Shown in pieces: positions 11,558 to 21,640 of a stretch of DNA of 64,000 nt (its first letter is position 1; each line of letters opens with the position of its first letter). The notes beneath the pieces are model-generated. The model worked only from the letters and a program-made list of their open reading frames with translations, was not told the DNA's origin and ran no database searches. Location: the NCBI GenBank assembly GCA_905221605.1, contig CAJNDS010002264.1:343492-407491 (forward strand). Direction: 5' to 3'. A program made the position numbers and the translations under genes. This DNA comes from Symbiodinium natans (lineage: Eukaryota; Sar; Dinophyceae; Suessiales; Symbiodiniaceae).

Positions 11558-11790
11558 AACTTCGACGAAGACTCGGGATACCAACGGGCCGAGACGAAGT
11601 TCGACGAAGGCCGGGGGGCCGGGCGAAGGTTCGACGAAGGCGGATACAAAAGGCCAAGACAAAGCCCGAAAAAAAAGCGAGGGTTCGACGAAGGCTAAAT
11701 GAAGGCCGGAGGTTCGACGAAAGCCACAAGGGCCGGGAGGGGGGTTCGACGAAGGCCAAGGGTTTCGACGAAGGCTAGGGGGGTTCGACG
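11558..11790. repeat. GTTCGACGAAGGC minisatellite
   Basis: Degenerate repeats built on TTCGACGAAGG occur about ten times. They give long open frames on both strands, which are artefacts of composition. The region lies directly downstream of the sulfotransferase stop. The core CGACGAAGG recurs in the minisatellites near 46 kb and 61.5 kb. Confidence 0.8.
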
Positions 11791-11867
11791 GCCTTTGCCG
11801 AAGGCTGTGTGCCATCCGCCCCCATACGCCGTCCTGATCGGTTTGCCCCTGATCTGAAGGTAAAGGT

Positions 11868-13441
11868 CTAGGAACCACGGACTGAAAAGCAGGACTGGCA
11901 GGAATCTTGCGACACGTTGTACAAGGCGATGTTGGCCTTGAATACGTCCAAAGCTGCAGAATACACGACTTCATCAATATCATCATGAAAGCCCATGAGC
12001 TCAGATGTGTCATAGTCCACGGAGGCATTCTTGCCTGGACTCGTTGGCCGAATGTCTTCAAACTCTGCCGCATGACAATGTCCCCCAAACATCTTGTGGA
12101 AAAGGCAGACGGACATGTCCCACTCCTCCGTAAGGCCCACAAAGGCGAAACCCTCCCGCACTCGTCGGGAAGCTTCCTTTGCATCCTCGGTGGTCATGGG
12201 CCTGCGGCGGGCCTCGAGCGGAAATCCTAGCGGGTCCACTTGTGTCAGCTGGTAAGTCATGCCCCCCTTCTCTAGCTCTGCATACTCCAGAAAGGGCGGC
12301 AGCGTTATGTTATTCGCAGCGGCGGACCAGTCAACGCAACCAGGCCCATTGCCCCAAGAATGGTACACTGAGAGAAGCCGTTGATCGGGGTCACGGAAGA
12401 GCCCCACCAATCGACCTTTTTTGGCCGCGTAGTCGGTGTAGTTGCCGAGGGCCTGGTGTGGAGGAAATACGCACTCCATGCCTGAGCACCATGCTGGACA
12501 CACATCGGTTAAGAAGATCGGCGCGAAACAGGGGCCCAGAGTCGTGCTGTCGACTCTGTGCAAAGCCAATCCTGGACAAACACCAGGCAAGTTGATCAAG
12601 CTGTTGACGAAGGAAGTTCCACATTTTGGACAATGGAACCTCAGCTAAAGTTGCAGCAGGAGCCTCACAAGTCAGCCCTGAAAGCATACAGCCATGAACA
12701 AAAACACTAGGAGATCAGGTATACACAGCTGCTCGGCGCAGTTCACACAAGCGGCCACCAGAGAGGCTCCGCAGCATTTCGGCGCTCTTCCGGAAGCCCA
12801 AGTTCTGTCTCCGTGCCTGTCCAGAGAATGGTCATGATCACCCACTTGGTTTGTCATCGCTTAAGGACCTTCCTCGCTCCCCGTAATCTTTTAAAGGCAA
12901 AGAAGAATCGAAGAACCGCCTTGTCCCGGTGCACTTAGTGTACTTGCTATGCTGTCCACAGAGGGGGCACAGTCACGAAGGGATGGAAAAGGACAACTCG
13001 ATGAACATAATCTGGGTTGTTGTTGTATTCCTGCAACGTTTGGCTCTCTCCGTGGCAAATGGTCGCTGGTCCACTAAAGATGTCGGGCTGTTCTAGAAAA
13101 GGGTCCATTTTCGAAGCCTGCTTTTGCCATCAAGGCTGGGGACGAGCTGCACTGAGCCCAAGAAGAAGCAGAGTGCCAGGGACATGCCATCGCATCTGGA
13201 GTCTTATGTAGGGGATACTATACTTCTTGTTTTGGACGATCCAGGAACAAACATCCGCCGGCGCTTTTGAAATTCACAAGGTATGGAATTCGGCAGAACG
13301 AAAAGCTGATTTCCCGCCTGTCAGAACCAGCTTTCGTTGAAGCAGCTGGGTCGCCCAAATGTCATCACTATGTGCTGCATCCAGAACGCAATGCAGCGCA
13401 AGAAGCCAGAGAGTGAGGGTGGTCTTGAAAGCAACGGACAT
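11868..13441 (-). CDS. Sulfotransferase-like protein with signal peptide, at least two exons
   Basis: The main exon (12639-11868) has an AG|G acceptor and ends at TAG. It opens with FHCPKCGTSFVNSLINLPG, resembling the 5'-phosphosulfate-binding loop (PK.GT[ST]) of PAPS-dependent sulfotransferases. Further on, GLFRDPDQRLLSVYHS resembles the 3'-phosphate-binding motif (RDP..R..S.Y). FAFVGLTEEWDMSVCLFHKM is typical of dinoflagellate members, by recollection. Upstream, 13441-13275 encodes a likely first exon with a signal peptide (MSVAFKTTLTLWLLALHCVL) and a DDIWATQLLQRK segment. It would act in the secretory pathway, transferring sulfate to a carbohydrate or protein. A middle exon may lie at about 13115-12990 on the same strand; its phase was not resolved. 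Family call fairly sure, exon structure less so. Confidence 0.7.
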
Positions 13442-13983
13442 GGTGCGAGATGAAACGGTTCGAGATCGGCTATAAGAAATTGTGGCTTGAAGATGGCAAC
13501 ACGCATACATTCTTTTTTGCGCGGAGGCCAGCTGGGCAACATGTTCTGGGATCATGATTCTTGGAGTTTGCGGACCCTAGAGCCACGGCCTAAGCACCTG
13601 AAAATCAAAGCCTGAATTGGCATGTCATGCGCCCTGCTTCCTGCCCTGAAGCCCTAAACCTTAACCGCTGAAACTTGCTAAACGCGCACAAACCTTGAAC
13701 ACTGCGCCCGCGCAGGGCATGCTTCAAACTAGTGTCTCGTTTTTGGGGGCCTCTAAAGACATGAAGCTTTGGAGAGCCACCTACCACAGGGGACACTGTT
13801 CTTTGAACAGTTTTTTGGCATGGAAGAGCAGCAACGCAACTGCAGCCCTGGGCCCAACCAAAGTCTGTGATAACGTGTAAAAAGGGGCATCCGTGACCCT
13901 GAGCAAACAGAACTACAGCCGAACAATTCAAGTGCCTGAGTTTCACGATCCCCTGGCGCCCTCTTTCTATGCTTGTAAGGTTG
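13442..13983. other. Region upstream of the sulfotransferase-like gene
   Basis: No gene recognised. Long open frames exist on both strands: plus 13695-13880, with FLGASKDMKLWRATYHRGHC, and minus 13946-13605. Either could be an exon; neither shows a known domain. Confidence 0.4.
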
Positions 13984-14114
13984 AAACCCTAAACCCTAAA
14001 CCCTAAACCCTAAACCCTAAACCCTAAACCCTAAACCCTAAACCCTAAACCCTGAACCCTGAACCCTGAACCCTGAACCCTGAACCCTGAACCCTAAACC
14101 CTAAACCCTAAACC
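13984..14114 (+). repeat. CCCTAAA array with an internal CCCTGAA block
   Basis: About 18 units. An internal run of about six CCCTGAA variants is flanked on both sides by canonical CCCTAAA, showing local homogenisation of a variant. Confidence 0.92.
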
Positions 14115-14276
14115 CAACCAACATCTATGAAGCCCGACTCCCGGGTAGCTGAGGTCCAAACCACCGCAGCCGCATGCTCCACAGCCTAGACAATCCAGTT
14201 TAAGGTTTAGGGTTTAGGGTTTAGGGTTTAGGGTTTAGGGCTCCCAGCTCTCAAGCCCCGCCCCCTTGCCCCTTGA

Positions 14277-14353
14277 CTTCGGAAACCCAGAAATGGTTGT
14301 CCGCGGAAGAAGCTTGGAGGCGTATATCGAGCCAGATGGGGATCGTATCATAA
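14277..14353 (+). CDS. Exon-like island between telomere-type arrays
   Basis: The plus strand reads DFGNPEMVVRGRSLEAYIEP followed by DGDRIIR, with protein-like composition. Arrays lie about 35 bp upstream (to 14241) and at 14632. No homolog was recognised and the splice sites are not certain. Confidence 0.4.
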
Positions 14354-14631
14354 GGGGGGGAGGGTGGGGGCTTAGGTGAGAGCTCGGCTTGTTTTCAGCT
14401 CTCAAGCTCCCAAGCCCCAGACCCTAAACCACCTAAACTTCTAACCCCTAAGCTCCTACGTAGCCCACAGTCTCCTCCTGAAACCCTAAGCTCTAAGCTC
14501 CAAACCGCTAAAACGCAAACTCCTAAGCTCCAAAGCACTGCACGGCCAAGACCTGAGCCCCTAAACCCTAAAACCAAATACGAAGCCTCTCAACCCCCTA
14601 AGCCCTCAGCGCCCCGAAACTCCGAAACCCT

Positions 14632-15128
14632 AGGGTTTAGGGTTTAGGGTTTAGGGTTTAGGGTTCAGGGTTTAGGGTTTACGGGAAGCCCTGACCCAGC
14701 TCTCCTCAAACAGCTCAGACCCCGAAACTCCTCCGCCCCTGCGCTCTGAACCCCAAACCCTAAAACCCTAAACCCTAAACCCTAAACTGGGTGCGCCGGC
14801 TGCGCTCCCGAGGTAGCCAAGAGCCTCGCAGGCGGCCTTCGCCGAAGATTGGGCTTGGGCTTCAGGGTTTAGGGCCAAGGTCGGGTGGGGTTTGGGGTTG
14901 GGGGTTTGGGTTTAGGGTTTAGGGTTTAGGATTTAGGGTTTAGGGTTTAGGATTTAGGGCTTAGGGTTTAGGGTGTAGGTGTAGGGTTTAGGGTTTAGGG
15001 TTTAGGGTTTAGGGTTTAGGGTTTAGGGTTTAGGGTTTAGGGTTTAGGGTTTAGGGTTTAGGGTTTAGGGTTTCGGGTTTCGGGTTTCGGGTTTCGGGTT
15101 TCGGGTTTCGGGTTTCGGGTTTAGGGTT
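14632..15128 (+). repeat. TTTAGGG arrays with a TTTCGGG-variant block
   Basis: TTTAGGG runs lie at 14632-14688 and 14903-15128. Within the second, about eight consecutive TTTCGGG units (15068-15122) form a homogeneous variant block. The island between (14780-14870) has open frames on both strands. An 18-bp piece of it, CGCCGAAGATTGGGCTTG, recurs just after the array at 15131. Confidence 0.9.
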
Positions 15129-16251
15129 TACGCCGAAGATTGGGCTTGAGTGTGGGGCTTCAGGGTTTAGGGTGTAGGGCTCTTAGGGAGTTTAGGGCTC
15201 GGGGATTGAAGGTTTTGGAGTTTTGGGGTTTCCTGGCTTACCTGATGGGGTTTTCGGGGTTAGGGATCAAGGCTCAGGGGCTTCATGGGTGGGGTGTCGG
15301 CCGAATTGACTACGCAAATCCTTGTCGGACAACTTTGCAGATCTATAGACCTACAAAACCTCATGAGCCCTATCACCCCTCTAAACCCGAACGGATCTCA
15401 AACAATCGAAACAGGCAAAAAGCCTGTGGAGCCTCACAAAGCACCCTAATCGCCGGAGTTTCGGGTCACATGGCAACTCTTGCTGCACATGAATCCTACG
15501 GAAAACACTTGAAGTTTAAGGTTTAGGGCTTCAAGGGCTTCACGATGCCGATTGCAAAGACCTGCATTCCTCAGCCCGGCAGCCTGCAAAAGATCACCCA
15601 AGCTCGGGGCCACTCTTACGCCTAAGATTCAAGGGGGTGGACCCCCAAAACCTCCATTCTCCAGATTCGACTCATATACATAAACCTCACCTGAACGTAA
15701 AACTTAAAACCCCACCCCAACCCCTACACCCTACCTTCCGTCCCAGAAAGCTCCTGGTCCTATCTAAAGAAACATAGACGACGGCCTCAACCCTAAGCCC
15801 TCAAGAAAAACATTGGAAACAAGACATCGGCCTCCCGTTCTCGGGGCTTCTCTGACCCCAGCGAAGCTGCGCAGAATTTCGCGGCCGTCGGGCCTGTCAG
15901 GGCAGAGATTTGGGAGGTTTAGGTCTAGGATCCACAGAGTGTATCGGGTTTAGGGTGCGCCCTGTACAGAACACCCCCACCCCCTCCCTCCCCCCCCCCA
16001 CATGCTTGCCAGGGTTGGCCAAAACCTAAACCCAAAACCCTAAACCTGCTGGTTCTTCGGAAAATCCGGAGCCCTGAAGCAAAATTTCATTGACTCGGCT
16101 CAACCTGAAATACAGCTGGGAAGGAGCAGGTGCTCAAGCCCGAGCCGGCTTGCGCAAGCCTTCAACCCTGCACTCCAATCCTTAAGGCCCTAAACGTCAA
16201 ACCCTTAAGTGCAAAAACCCTAGAGCCCTAAACCACCCTAAACCCCTAAGC
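15129..16251. other. Low-repeat stretch with possible exons
   Basis: Mostly unique sequence with scattered degenerate CCCTAAA. Open frames on the plus strand at about 15429-15525 (TLIAGVSGHMATLAAHESYG) and on both strands at about 15530-15622 could be exons. Strand and splice sites cannot be decided. Confidence 0.35.
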
Positions 16252-16375
16252 CTAAACCCTAAACCCTAAACCCTAAACCCTAAACCCTGAACTCTAAACC
16301 CTCAACCCTAAACCCTAAACCCTAAACCCTAAACCCTAAACCCTAAACCCTAAACCCTAAACCCTAAACCCTAAC
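16252..16375 (+). repeat. CCCTAAA array
   Basis: About 17 units, nearly all canonical, with CTCTAAA and CTCAACC variants near the middle. A candidate short plus-strand exon (GTGCAG acceptor, then ALEAETKLGNCSGRGHAY, GTACC donor) follows at about 16391-16441. Confidence 0.9.
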
Positions 16376-16445
16376 CCATGAAAAGTGCAGGCCCTTGAGG
16401 CGGAGACCAAGCTTGGCAATTGCAGCGGTCGCGGCCATGCGTACC

Positions 16446-17006
16446 TTATGGCTTGAAAGGTAGGACACCTTTTCTTGTTTTTCTTCGCCTTTTCAAGCAC
16501 TGGGGTGGGCTTGGGGGAGTCCCCACAGCGGCTGCCTGGTAGAGCTTTGGTGTTTTAAGGTATTTCGTGGCTTCGTCAGTAAGGAACGTCCCCGCAAAAC
16601 CTACAGCAGACAGCAAGCCGGAAACTTGACTGATGCCATATGACTGTTGAGAGACATGACAAGCACTTGCAACTGCACTGACGTAAAGGAAGAGTACCGG
16701 GGCTAGGCTAGAAGCTATGACCCCACAGAAGGCTTGTCTTGTTTTTTGCTCATGCCATTCCCCGCTTGGTGGGACTTTGGTGAAGGGCAGTTGGTGGCTT
16801 GCTGCCCTTGCTTTTCTGGTGAGCTGTCGCTCTTCGTCGTCTTCTTGATACTTTCCTTCTGTTGTTTGCACTCCAGGCCTTTCTCTCCCTCTCCCTCCTT
16901 GGTGGGGTAACTGCTTTCTGTTGGCTGCTGACGCGACATGTTGGGGGGGGTTCGAAAAATGAGCGCCGTCAAACTGTAGCACAGGGTCACTAGAGGCTGC
17001 ACTCAC
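16446..17006 (-). CDS. Hypothetical protein with two predicted membrane segments
   Basis: Single 186-codon frame. The first half is polar and charged (QEDDEERQLTRKARA). A hydrophobic segment CGVIASSLAPVLFLYVSAVA at about residues 94-113 and a second around VSGLLSAVGFAGTFL could be membrane helices. The C terminus is basic (KRRRKTRKG). No family recognised. No long competing frame exists on the plus strand. It may be a single exon of a longer gene or a chance frame. Confidence 0.4.
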   Translation of the reverse strand: MSAASSDPVLQFDGAHFSNPPQHVASAANRKQLPHQGGRGRERPGVQTTEGKYQEDDEERQLTRKARAASHQLPFTKVPPSGEWHEQKTRQAFCGVIASSLAPVLFLYVSAVASACHVSQQSYGISQVSGLLSAVGFAGTFLTDEATKYLKTPKLYQAAAVGTPPSPPQCLKRRRKTRKGVLPFKP

Positions 17007-17451
17007 GCTAGTAGAACCTTACTAGAATCTAGAACAATGGCAGCTGCAAAGCAAAAGGAGGCCAACACCAACAGATGCCTGTACGACTAGGCCGGGAACT
17101 CAAGTTGTGTTTGGTTGAGACAAAGTTTAATGGCTGCCCAGCCAAGAACGAGGACCAGAGTGTCTCACAGAAGAGTTCCTTCTTCACGCAGAGGTAAGGG
17201 CAACCAGACGCCTGATAATTGGTCATGATCTCAAAGGGTCGTCAGTACCTACATAGTAGAAAGTAGGGTCTCTATAATAGGAAGTACAACTACGGTTTGG
17301 GTAAGTGCCTCTCATATGGGTACTTGGGGATGATTCTCTGATAACTAGTCATGATGATTCGCTTGGGGTCCCGCAGTCGTCTCCGCATCACCGAGTAGGG
17401 CGGCCAAAGCCTGCGAAGCCGCGCCAGGGTCGCGACACGCGCAGTGACCCG
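17007..17451. other. Unassigned spacer
   Basis: A short minus-strand frame lies at 17226-17029 with no recognised feature. Nothing else is seen before the array at 17452. Confidence 0.35.
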
Positions 17452-17570
17452 AAACCCTAAACCCTAAACCCTAAACCCTAAACCCTAAACCCTAAACCTA
17501 AACCCTAAACCCTAAACCCTAAACCCTACACCCTAAACCCTAAACCCTAAACCCTAAACCCTAAACCGAA
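17452..17570 (+). repeat. CCCTAAA array
   Basis: About 16 units, with one 6-bp unit (CCTAAA) and one ACCCTACA variant. Confidence 0.92.
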
Positions 17571-17577
17571 ACCCGAC

Positions 17578-17686
17578 ATGCTTGAAGTCACAACTCTGCG
17601 AGATTCTAAGGTTGAGCTGGGATCAGTTGGGGGTTTCCGAAAACAGGGGTGCCCGTCAAATTCATGTCAATCTTGCAAAACATCAA
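17578..17686 (+). CDS. Exon-like island after a telomere-type array
   Basis: The plus strand reads MLEVTTLRDSKVELGSVGGF followed by a Cys-rich RKQGCPSNSCQSCKT. It lies directly between the array ending at 17570 and another starting at about 17688. No family recognised. It could also be a chance frame. Confidence 0.35.
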
Positions 17687-17906
17687 AACCCTAAACCCTG
17701 AACCCTAAACCCTAAACCCTAAAACAAGTACCGTAGGGGCCTAATTCTAATGAGAATGGGAACTCTGGATGGTTAGGACTTTTCGGGGAGCATGACCTCA
17801 ACTGCCAGCTGCCACAGCCTAGAAGCTTCAAAAAACCCTACAAAGCTTGGTTTCGGGTTTTGGGTTTAGGGTTTGGGGTTTAGGGTTTAGGATTTAGGGG
17901 TTTAGG

Positions 17907-18070
17907 GTTCAGCATCTCAGGTCCAAGCATTCACTAGTTGAGCAGCTTTCAAGGGCACAGGGGAGTAGCCACCCGCCCATTGGGTCCCACACCATTAAGA
18001 AAAATATCCAACCTCCTCTTCCCGTTCCCAATCACTCCAAACTGTGAAAAATCCAAAACCCTAGACATAA
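17907..18070 (+). repeat. Diverged third copy of a dispersed cassette
   Basis: Starts GTTCAGCATCTCAGGTCCAA, very like the unit at 45573 and 60682 (GTTCAGCATCTCAAGTCCGA), and follows TTTAGGG repeat as those do. It diverges after about 55 bp and runs into the CCTAGACATAAAACTC-type satellite motif. Confidence 0.65.
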
Positions 18071-18240
18071 AACTCCAAAAAAGAATGCTCAAGCCGAGAA
18101 GTGAGGGACAACGCCCACCAACTTGGTGACAGCCTCAAGAACCTTTGTTGAGCCTTCCTCCAAAGGAACCCTTTCCGCAACTACCCCAAGTCCGAAGCTG
18201 TAAAACCCCTATATAATTCCTCCTAAACCTTAAACCCCTT

Positions 18241-18762
18241 GACATAATTTGCTGCAATCGACGGCGCCGTGTTGTCAGAATCAAAACACCAGGCGTCGAT
18301 AGCAGCAGATTTTGTCCACACCCTTTCTTGGCAAAATTTGCTGCAATCGACGCCGCCGTGTTTTCAGAAGCAAAACACCAGGCGTCGATAGCAGGAGATT
18401 TTGCCCACACCCTGTGTGAGCAAAATTTGCTGCCGCCGTGTTTTCAGAAACAAAACGCCAGGCGTCGGTAGCAGCAGATTTTGTCCACACCCTTTCTTGG
18501 CAAAATTTGCTGCAATCGCCGCAAAACACCAGGCGTCGATAGCGGCAGATTTTGCCCACACTCTTGCTGCAATCGACGCCGCCGTGTTTTCAGAAGCAAA
18601 ACACCAGGCGTCGATAGCAGCAGATTTTGCCCACACCCTTTGTGGGCAAAATTTGCTGCAATCACGCCGCCGTGTTTTCAGAAGCAAAACACCAGGCGTC
18701 GATAGCAGCAGATTTTGTCCACACCCTTTCTTGGCAAAATTTGCTGCAATCGACGCCGCCAA
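18241..18762. repeat. About 88-bp satellite with an internal hairpin
   Basis: Six to seven partly deleted units. Each carries ATCGACGCC and, about 25 bp later, its inverse GGCGTCGAT around a GTGTTTTCAGAAGCAAAACAC core, which is itself partly self-complementary. The long frames on both strands here are repeat artefacts. Confidence 0.88.
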
Positions 18763-19835
18763 ACCCTAAACCCTAGACATAACACTCGACAAATCATGTC
18801 ACCGAGTTCGCACTCCCATATTTGAGCGTCGATGTGTGGGACATAAAATTCGAAAAAAACTGTGAAAATCCTAAACCCTAGACATAAACTCCAAAACAAA
18901 AACTGTGAAACTCCTAAACCCTAGACATAAAACTCGAAAAACCATGTCACCGAATTCGCACTCCCATATTTGAGCCTCGATGCGTGGGACATAAAACTCT
19001 AAAAAAACTGTGAAAATCCTAAACCCTAGACATAAAACTCGAAAAAAACTGTGAAAATCCTAAACCCTAGTCATAAAACTCGAAAAAAATGCGAAAATCC
19101 TAAACCCTAGACATAAAACTCGAAAAAAAACTGTGAAAATCCTAAACCCTAGACATAAAACTCGAAAAAACTGTGAAAATCCTAAACCCTAGACATAAAG
19201 CTCGAAAAAAAAACTGTGAAAATCCTAAACCCTAGACATAAAGCTCGAAAAAAAACTGCGAAAATCCTAAGCCCTTGACATGAAACTCGAAAAAAAACTG
19301 TGAAAATCAGAAACCCTAGACATAAAAACTCGGAAAAAAACTATGAAAACATGAGACACCCGTGAAAATCCTAAACCCTAGACCTAAGCGACCTAAAACT
19401 CGAAAAAAGCTGTAAAAAAACTCTAGACCTAAAGCTCGAAAAAAAAAACTGTGAAAATCCTAAACCCTAGACCTAAAACTCGAAAAAAACGCTGCGCAAA
19501 TCCTAAACCCTAGACCTAAAACTCGAAAAAAAGCTGTGGAAATCCTAAACCCTAGACCTAAAGCTCGAAAAAAAAGCTGTGAAAATCCTAAACCCTAGAC
19601 CTAAAGCTCGAAAAAAACTGTGAAAATCCTTATCCCTAGACCTAGAGCTCGCAAAAAAAGCTGTGAAAATCCTAAACCCTAGACCTAAGCTCGAAAAAAA
19701 GCTGTGAAAATCCTTAACCCTAGCCATAACACTCGAAAAAAAAACTGTGAACATGAGACTTCCCCAACCCTCCCTCGAACATCGACCGTAAGGCTTAAAA
19801 AAAGACTGTGAAAATCCTAAACCCTAGCCGAAAAA
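18763..19835. repeat. About 41-45-bp AT-rich satellite
   Basis: About 20 units of roughly AAATCCTAAACCCTAGACATAAAACTCGAAAAAAACTGTG, given here as overlapping parts: CCTAAACCCTAGACATAA and AACTCGAAAAAAACTGTG. The telomere-like CCTAAACCCTA is part of every unit. A sub-block uses ACCTAA instead of ACATAA from about 19380. Confidence 0.9.
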
Positions 19836-19837
19836 CT

Positions 19838-20082
19838 TTGACCGCGAAAGGTTTTGTGCCTTTGGCCACGAAGGTTTTGAGGTTTTGTGCCTCTGGCCAC
19901 GAAGGTTTTGTGCCTCTGGCCACGAAGGTTTTGTGCCTCTGGCCGGCACAAAACCTTCGTGGCCAGAGGCACAAAACCCGTGAAAACGCTAAACCCTAGA
20001 CCTAAAACTCGAGGATTTTCCTTGGCCACGTAGGTTTTGTGCCTTGGCCACGAAGGTTTTGTGCCTTGGCCACGAAGGGGTT
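19838..20082. repeat. 23-bp minisatellite with a 34-bp inverted repeat
   Basis: Units of CTGGCCACGAAGGTTTTGTG recur about six times. One unit pair is inverted: arms 19904-19937 and 19945-19978 are perfectly complementary over 34 bp around a 7-bp spacer, giving a strong cruciform or hairpin. Confidence 0.9.
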
Positions 20083-20139
20083 TAACATTCAAATATATAT
20101 AGTAGGAGAGGTTTAGGGTTTAGGGTTTAGGGCCTATAA

Positions 20140-21509
20140 TGTAAAGAAAAGGCTATGTGCCCACCCCACATGTGACCTACCGCCAGGAAGGCGACGATAG
20201 GGACACATGGGACGCGCCGGCCTTAAGGGCTACCGGCACAGTTCTGCTCACACCCCCCACTTCAAGAGAGGCGTTGCAGCCATGCTGCAGCGGCGATTTT
20301 GAAGCCGCAAACAGAACATGTCCTTTGAGGGGCTTCAGGGCCAGCAGCACTGCGTGGGAGAGCCTACAACAGCTACCGCCACACAACTGCTTTGACATTC
20401 AACGACCTTCTTGGGCCGCCTGGTCTCATGCAACGACCAGTGTAGAGCATGCAGCTGATAATGTTGGACCCTCTTTAGTGTGTTGGGCCCCCCCCCCCGC
20501 CCCCCCTGAACAGTTGAGGCGTGGATGGGAGCCTGATTACACGGCCCCGGGGGCTTTTCTGATTTCAATAGGGAGGAGTTTAGATAGGTTTAAAAGGGGC
20601 AGCGATGCCCGGTTATCTTTTTTAAAGGCGCGCCACGTGGAATTTTCTTACGGCGCCCGGACGGTTTGACTTTAAAGGAGACCCCGCAAACAGTCAGGGG
20701 GTCCTGAATAATTTGGCCAAATTGACTTTAAAGGGGAGGCCCCTACTAAAGCGGGTCTAACATTAACCTGTAAAGAAAAGGTTATGTGCCCACCCCACAT
20801 GTGACCTACCGCCAGGAAGGCGACGATAGGGACACATGGGACGCGCCGGCCTTAAGGGCTACCGGCACAGTTCTGCTCACACCCCCCACTTCAAGAGAGG
20901 CGTTGCAGCCATGCTGCAGCGGCGATTTTGAAGCCGCAAACAGAACATGTCCTTTGAGGGGCTTCAGGGCCAGCAGCACTGCGTGGGAGAGCCTACAACA
21001 GCTACCGCCACACAACTGCTTTGACATTCAACGACCTTCTTGGGCCGCCTGGTCTCATGCAACGACCAGTGTAGAGCATGCAGCTGATAATGTTGGACCC
21101 TCTTTAGTGTGTTGGGCCCCCCCCCCCGCCCCCCCTGAACAGTTGAGGCGTGGATGGGAGCCTGATTACACGGCCCCGGGGGCTTTTCTGATTTCAATAG
21201 GGAGGAGTTTCGATAGGTTTAAAAGGGGCAGCGATGCCCGGTTATCTTTTTTAAAGGCGCGCCACGTGGAATTTTCTTACGGCGCCCGGACGGTTTGACT
21301 TCAAAGGAGACCCCGCAAACAGTCAGGGGGTCCTGAATAATTTGGCCAAATTGACTTTAAAGGGGAGGCCCCTACTAAAGCGGGTCTAACATTAACCTGT
21401 AAAGAAAGGTTATGTGCCCACCTCACATGTGACCTACCGCCAGGAAGGCGACGATAGGGACACATGGGACGCGCCGGCCTTAAGGGCTACCGGCACAGTT
21501 CTGCTCACA
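20140..21509 (+). repeat. 629-bp tandem duplication, 2.2 copies
   Basis: Units start at 20140, 20769 and 21398 (TGTAAAGAAAAGG); the third stops at about 21509. Copies 1 and 2 differ at only a few positions, so the duplication is recent. Each full unit holds a 170-codon plus-strand frame (from 20157 and 20786) and overlapping minus frames. The frames match no family I know, and conservation between them only reflects the recent duplication. A run of 10 C and a GGCGCGCC site lie inside. Confidence 0.93.
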
Positions 21510-21532
21510 TATAAAGCTTGAGCCCTAAACCC

Positions 21533-21640
21533 ATTTGCAGGGTTTGGTGCCGAGAGCTCCATGACTGCAGCAAGTGGCTCGGCCTCAGCATGGTGTGAAG
21601 CCTCTCGTCCCAGCCTTGCCGGGACACAGCCGAGGGGGTT
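21533..21640 (+). CDS. Exon-like island
   Basis: After TTTGCAG the plus strand reads FGAESSMTAASGSASAWCEA onward for 32 codons, then TTTGGGG/TTTAGGG repeat begins. The acceptor is good but no homolog or donor was recognised. Confidence 0.35.

Noticed and set aside
11471-12184. 237-codon minus-strand frame overlapping the sulfotransferase-like gene
   Set aside because: It is a different frame of the same strand, running into the GTTCGACGAAGGC minisatellite; the other frame carries the sulfotransferase motifs.
20157-21298. Pair of 170-codon frames as a conserved gene
   Set aside because: Their identity reflects the recent 629-bp tandem duplication; minus-strand frames are equally conserved and no domain is recognised.
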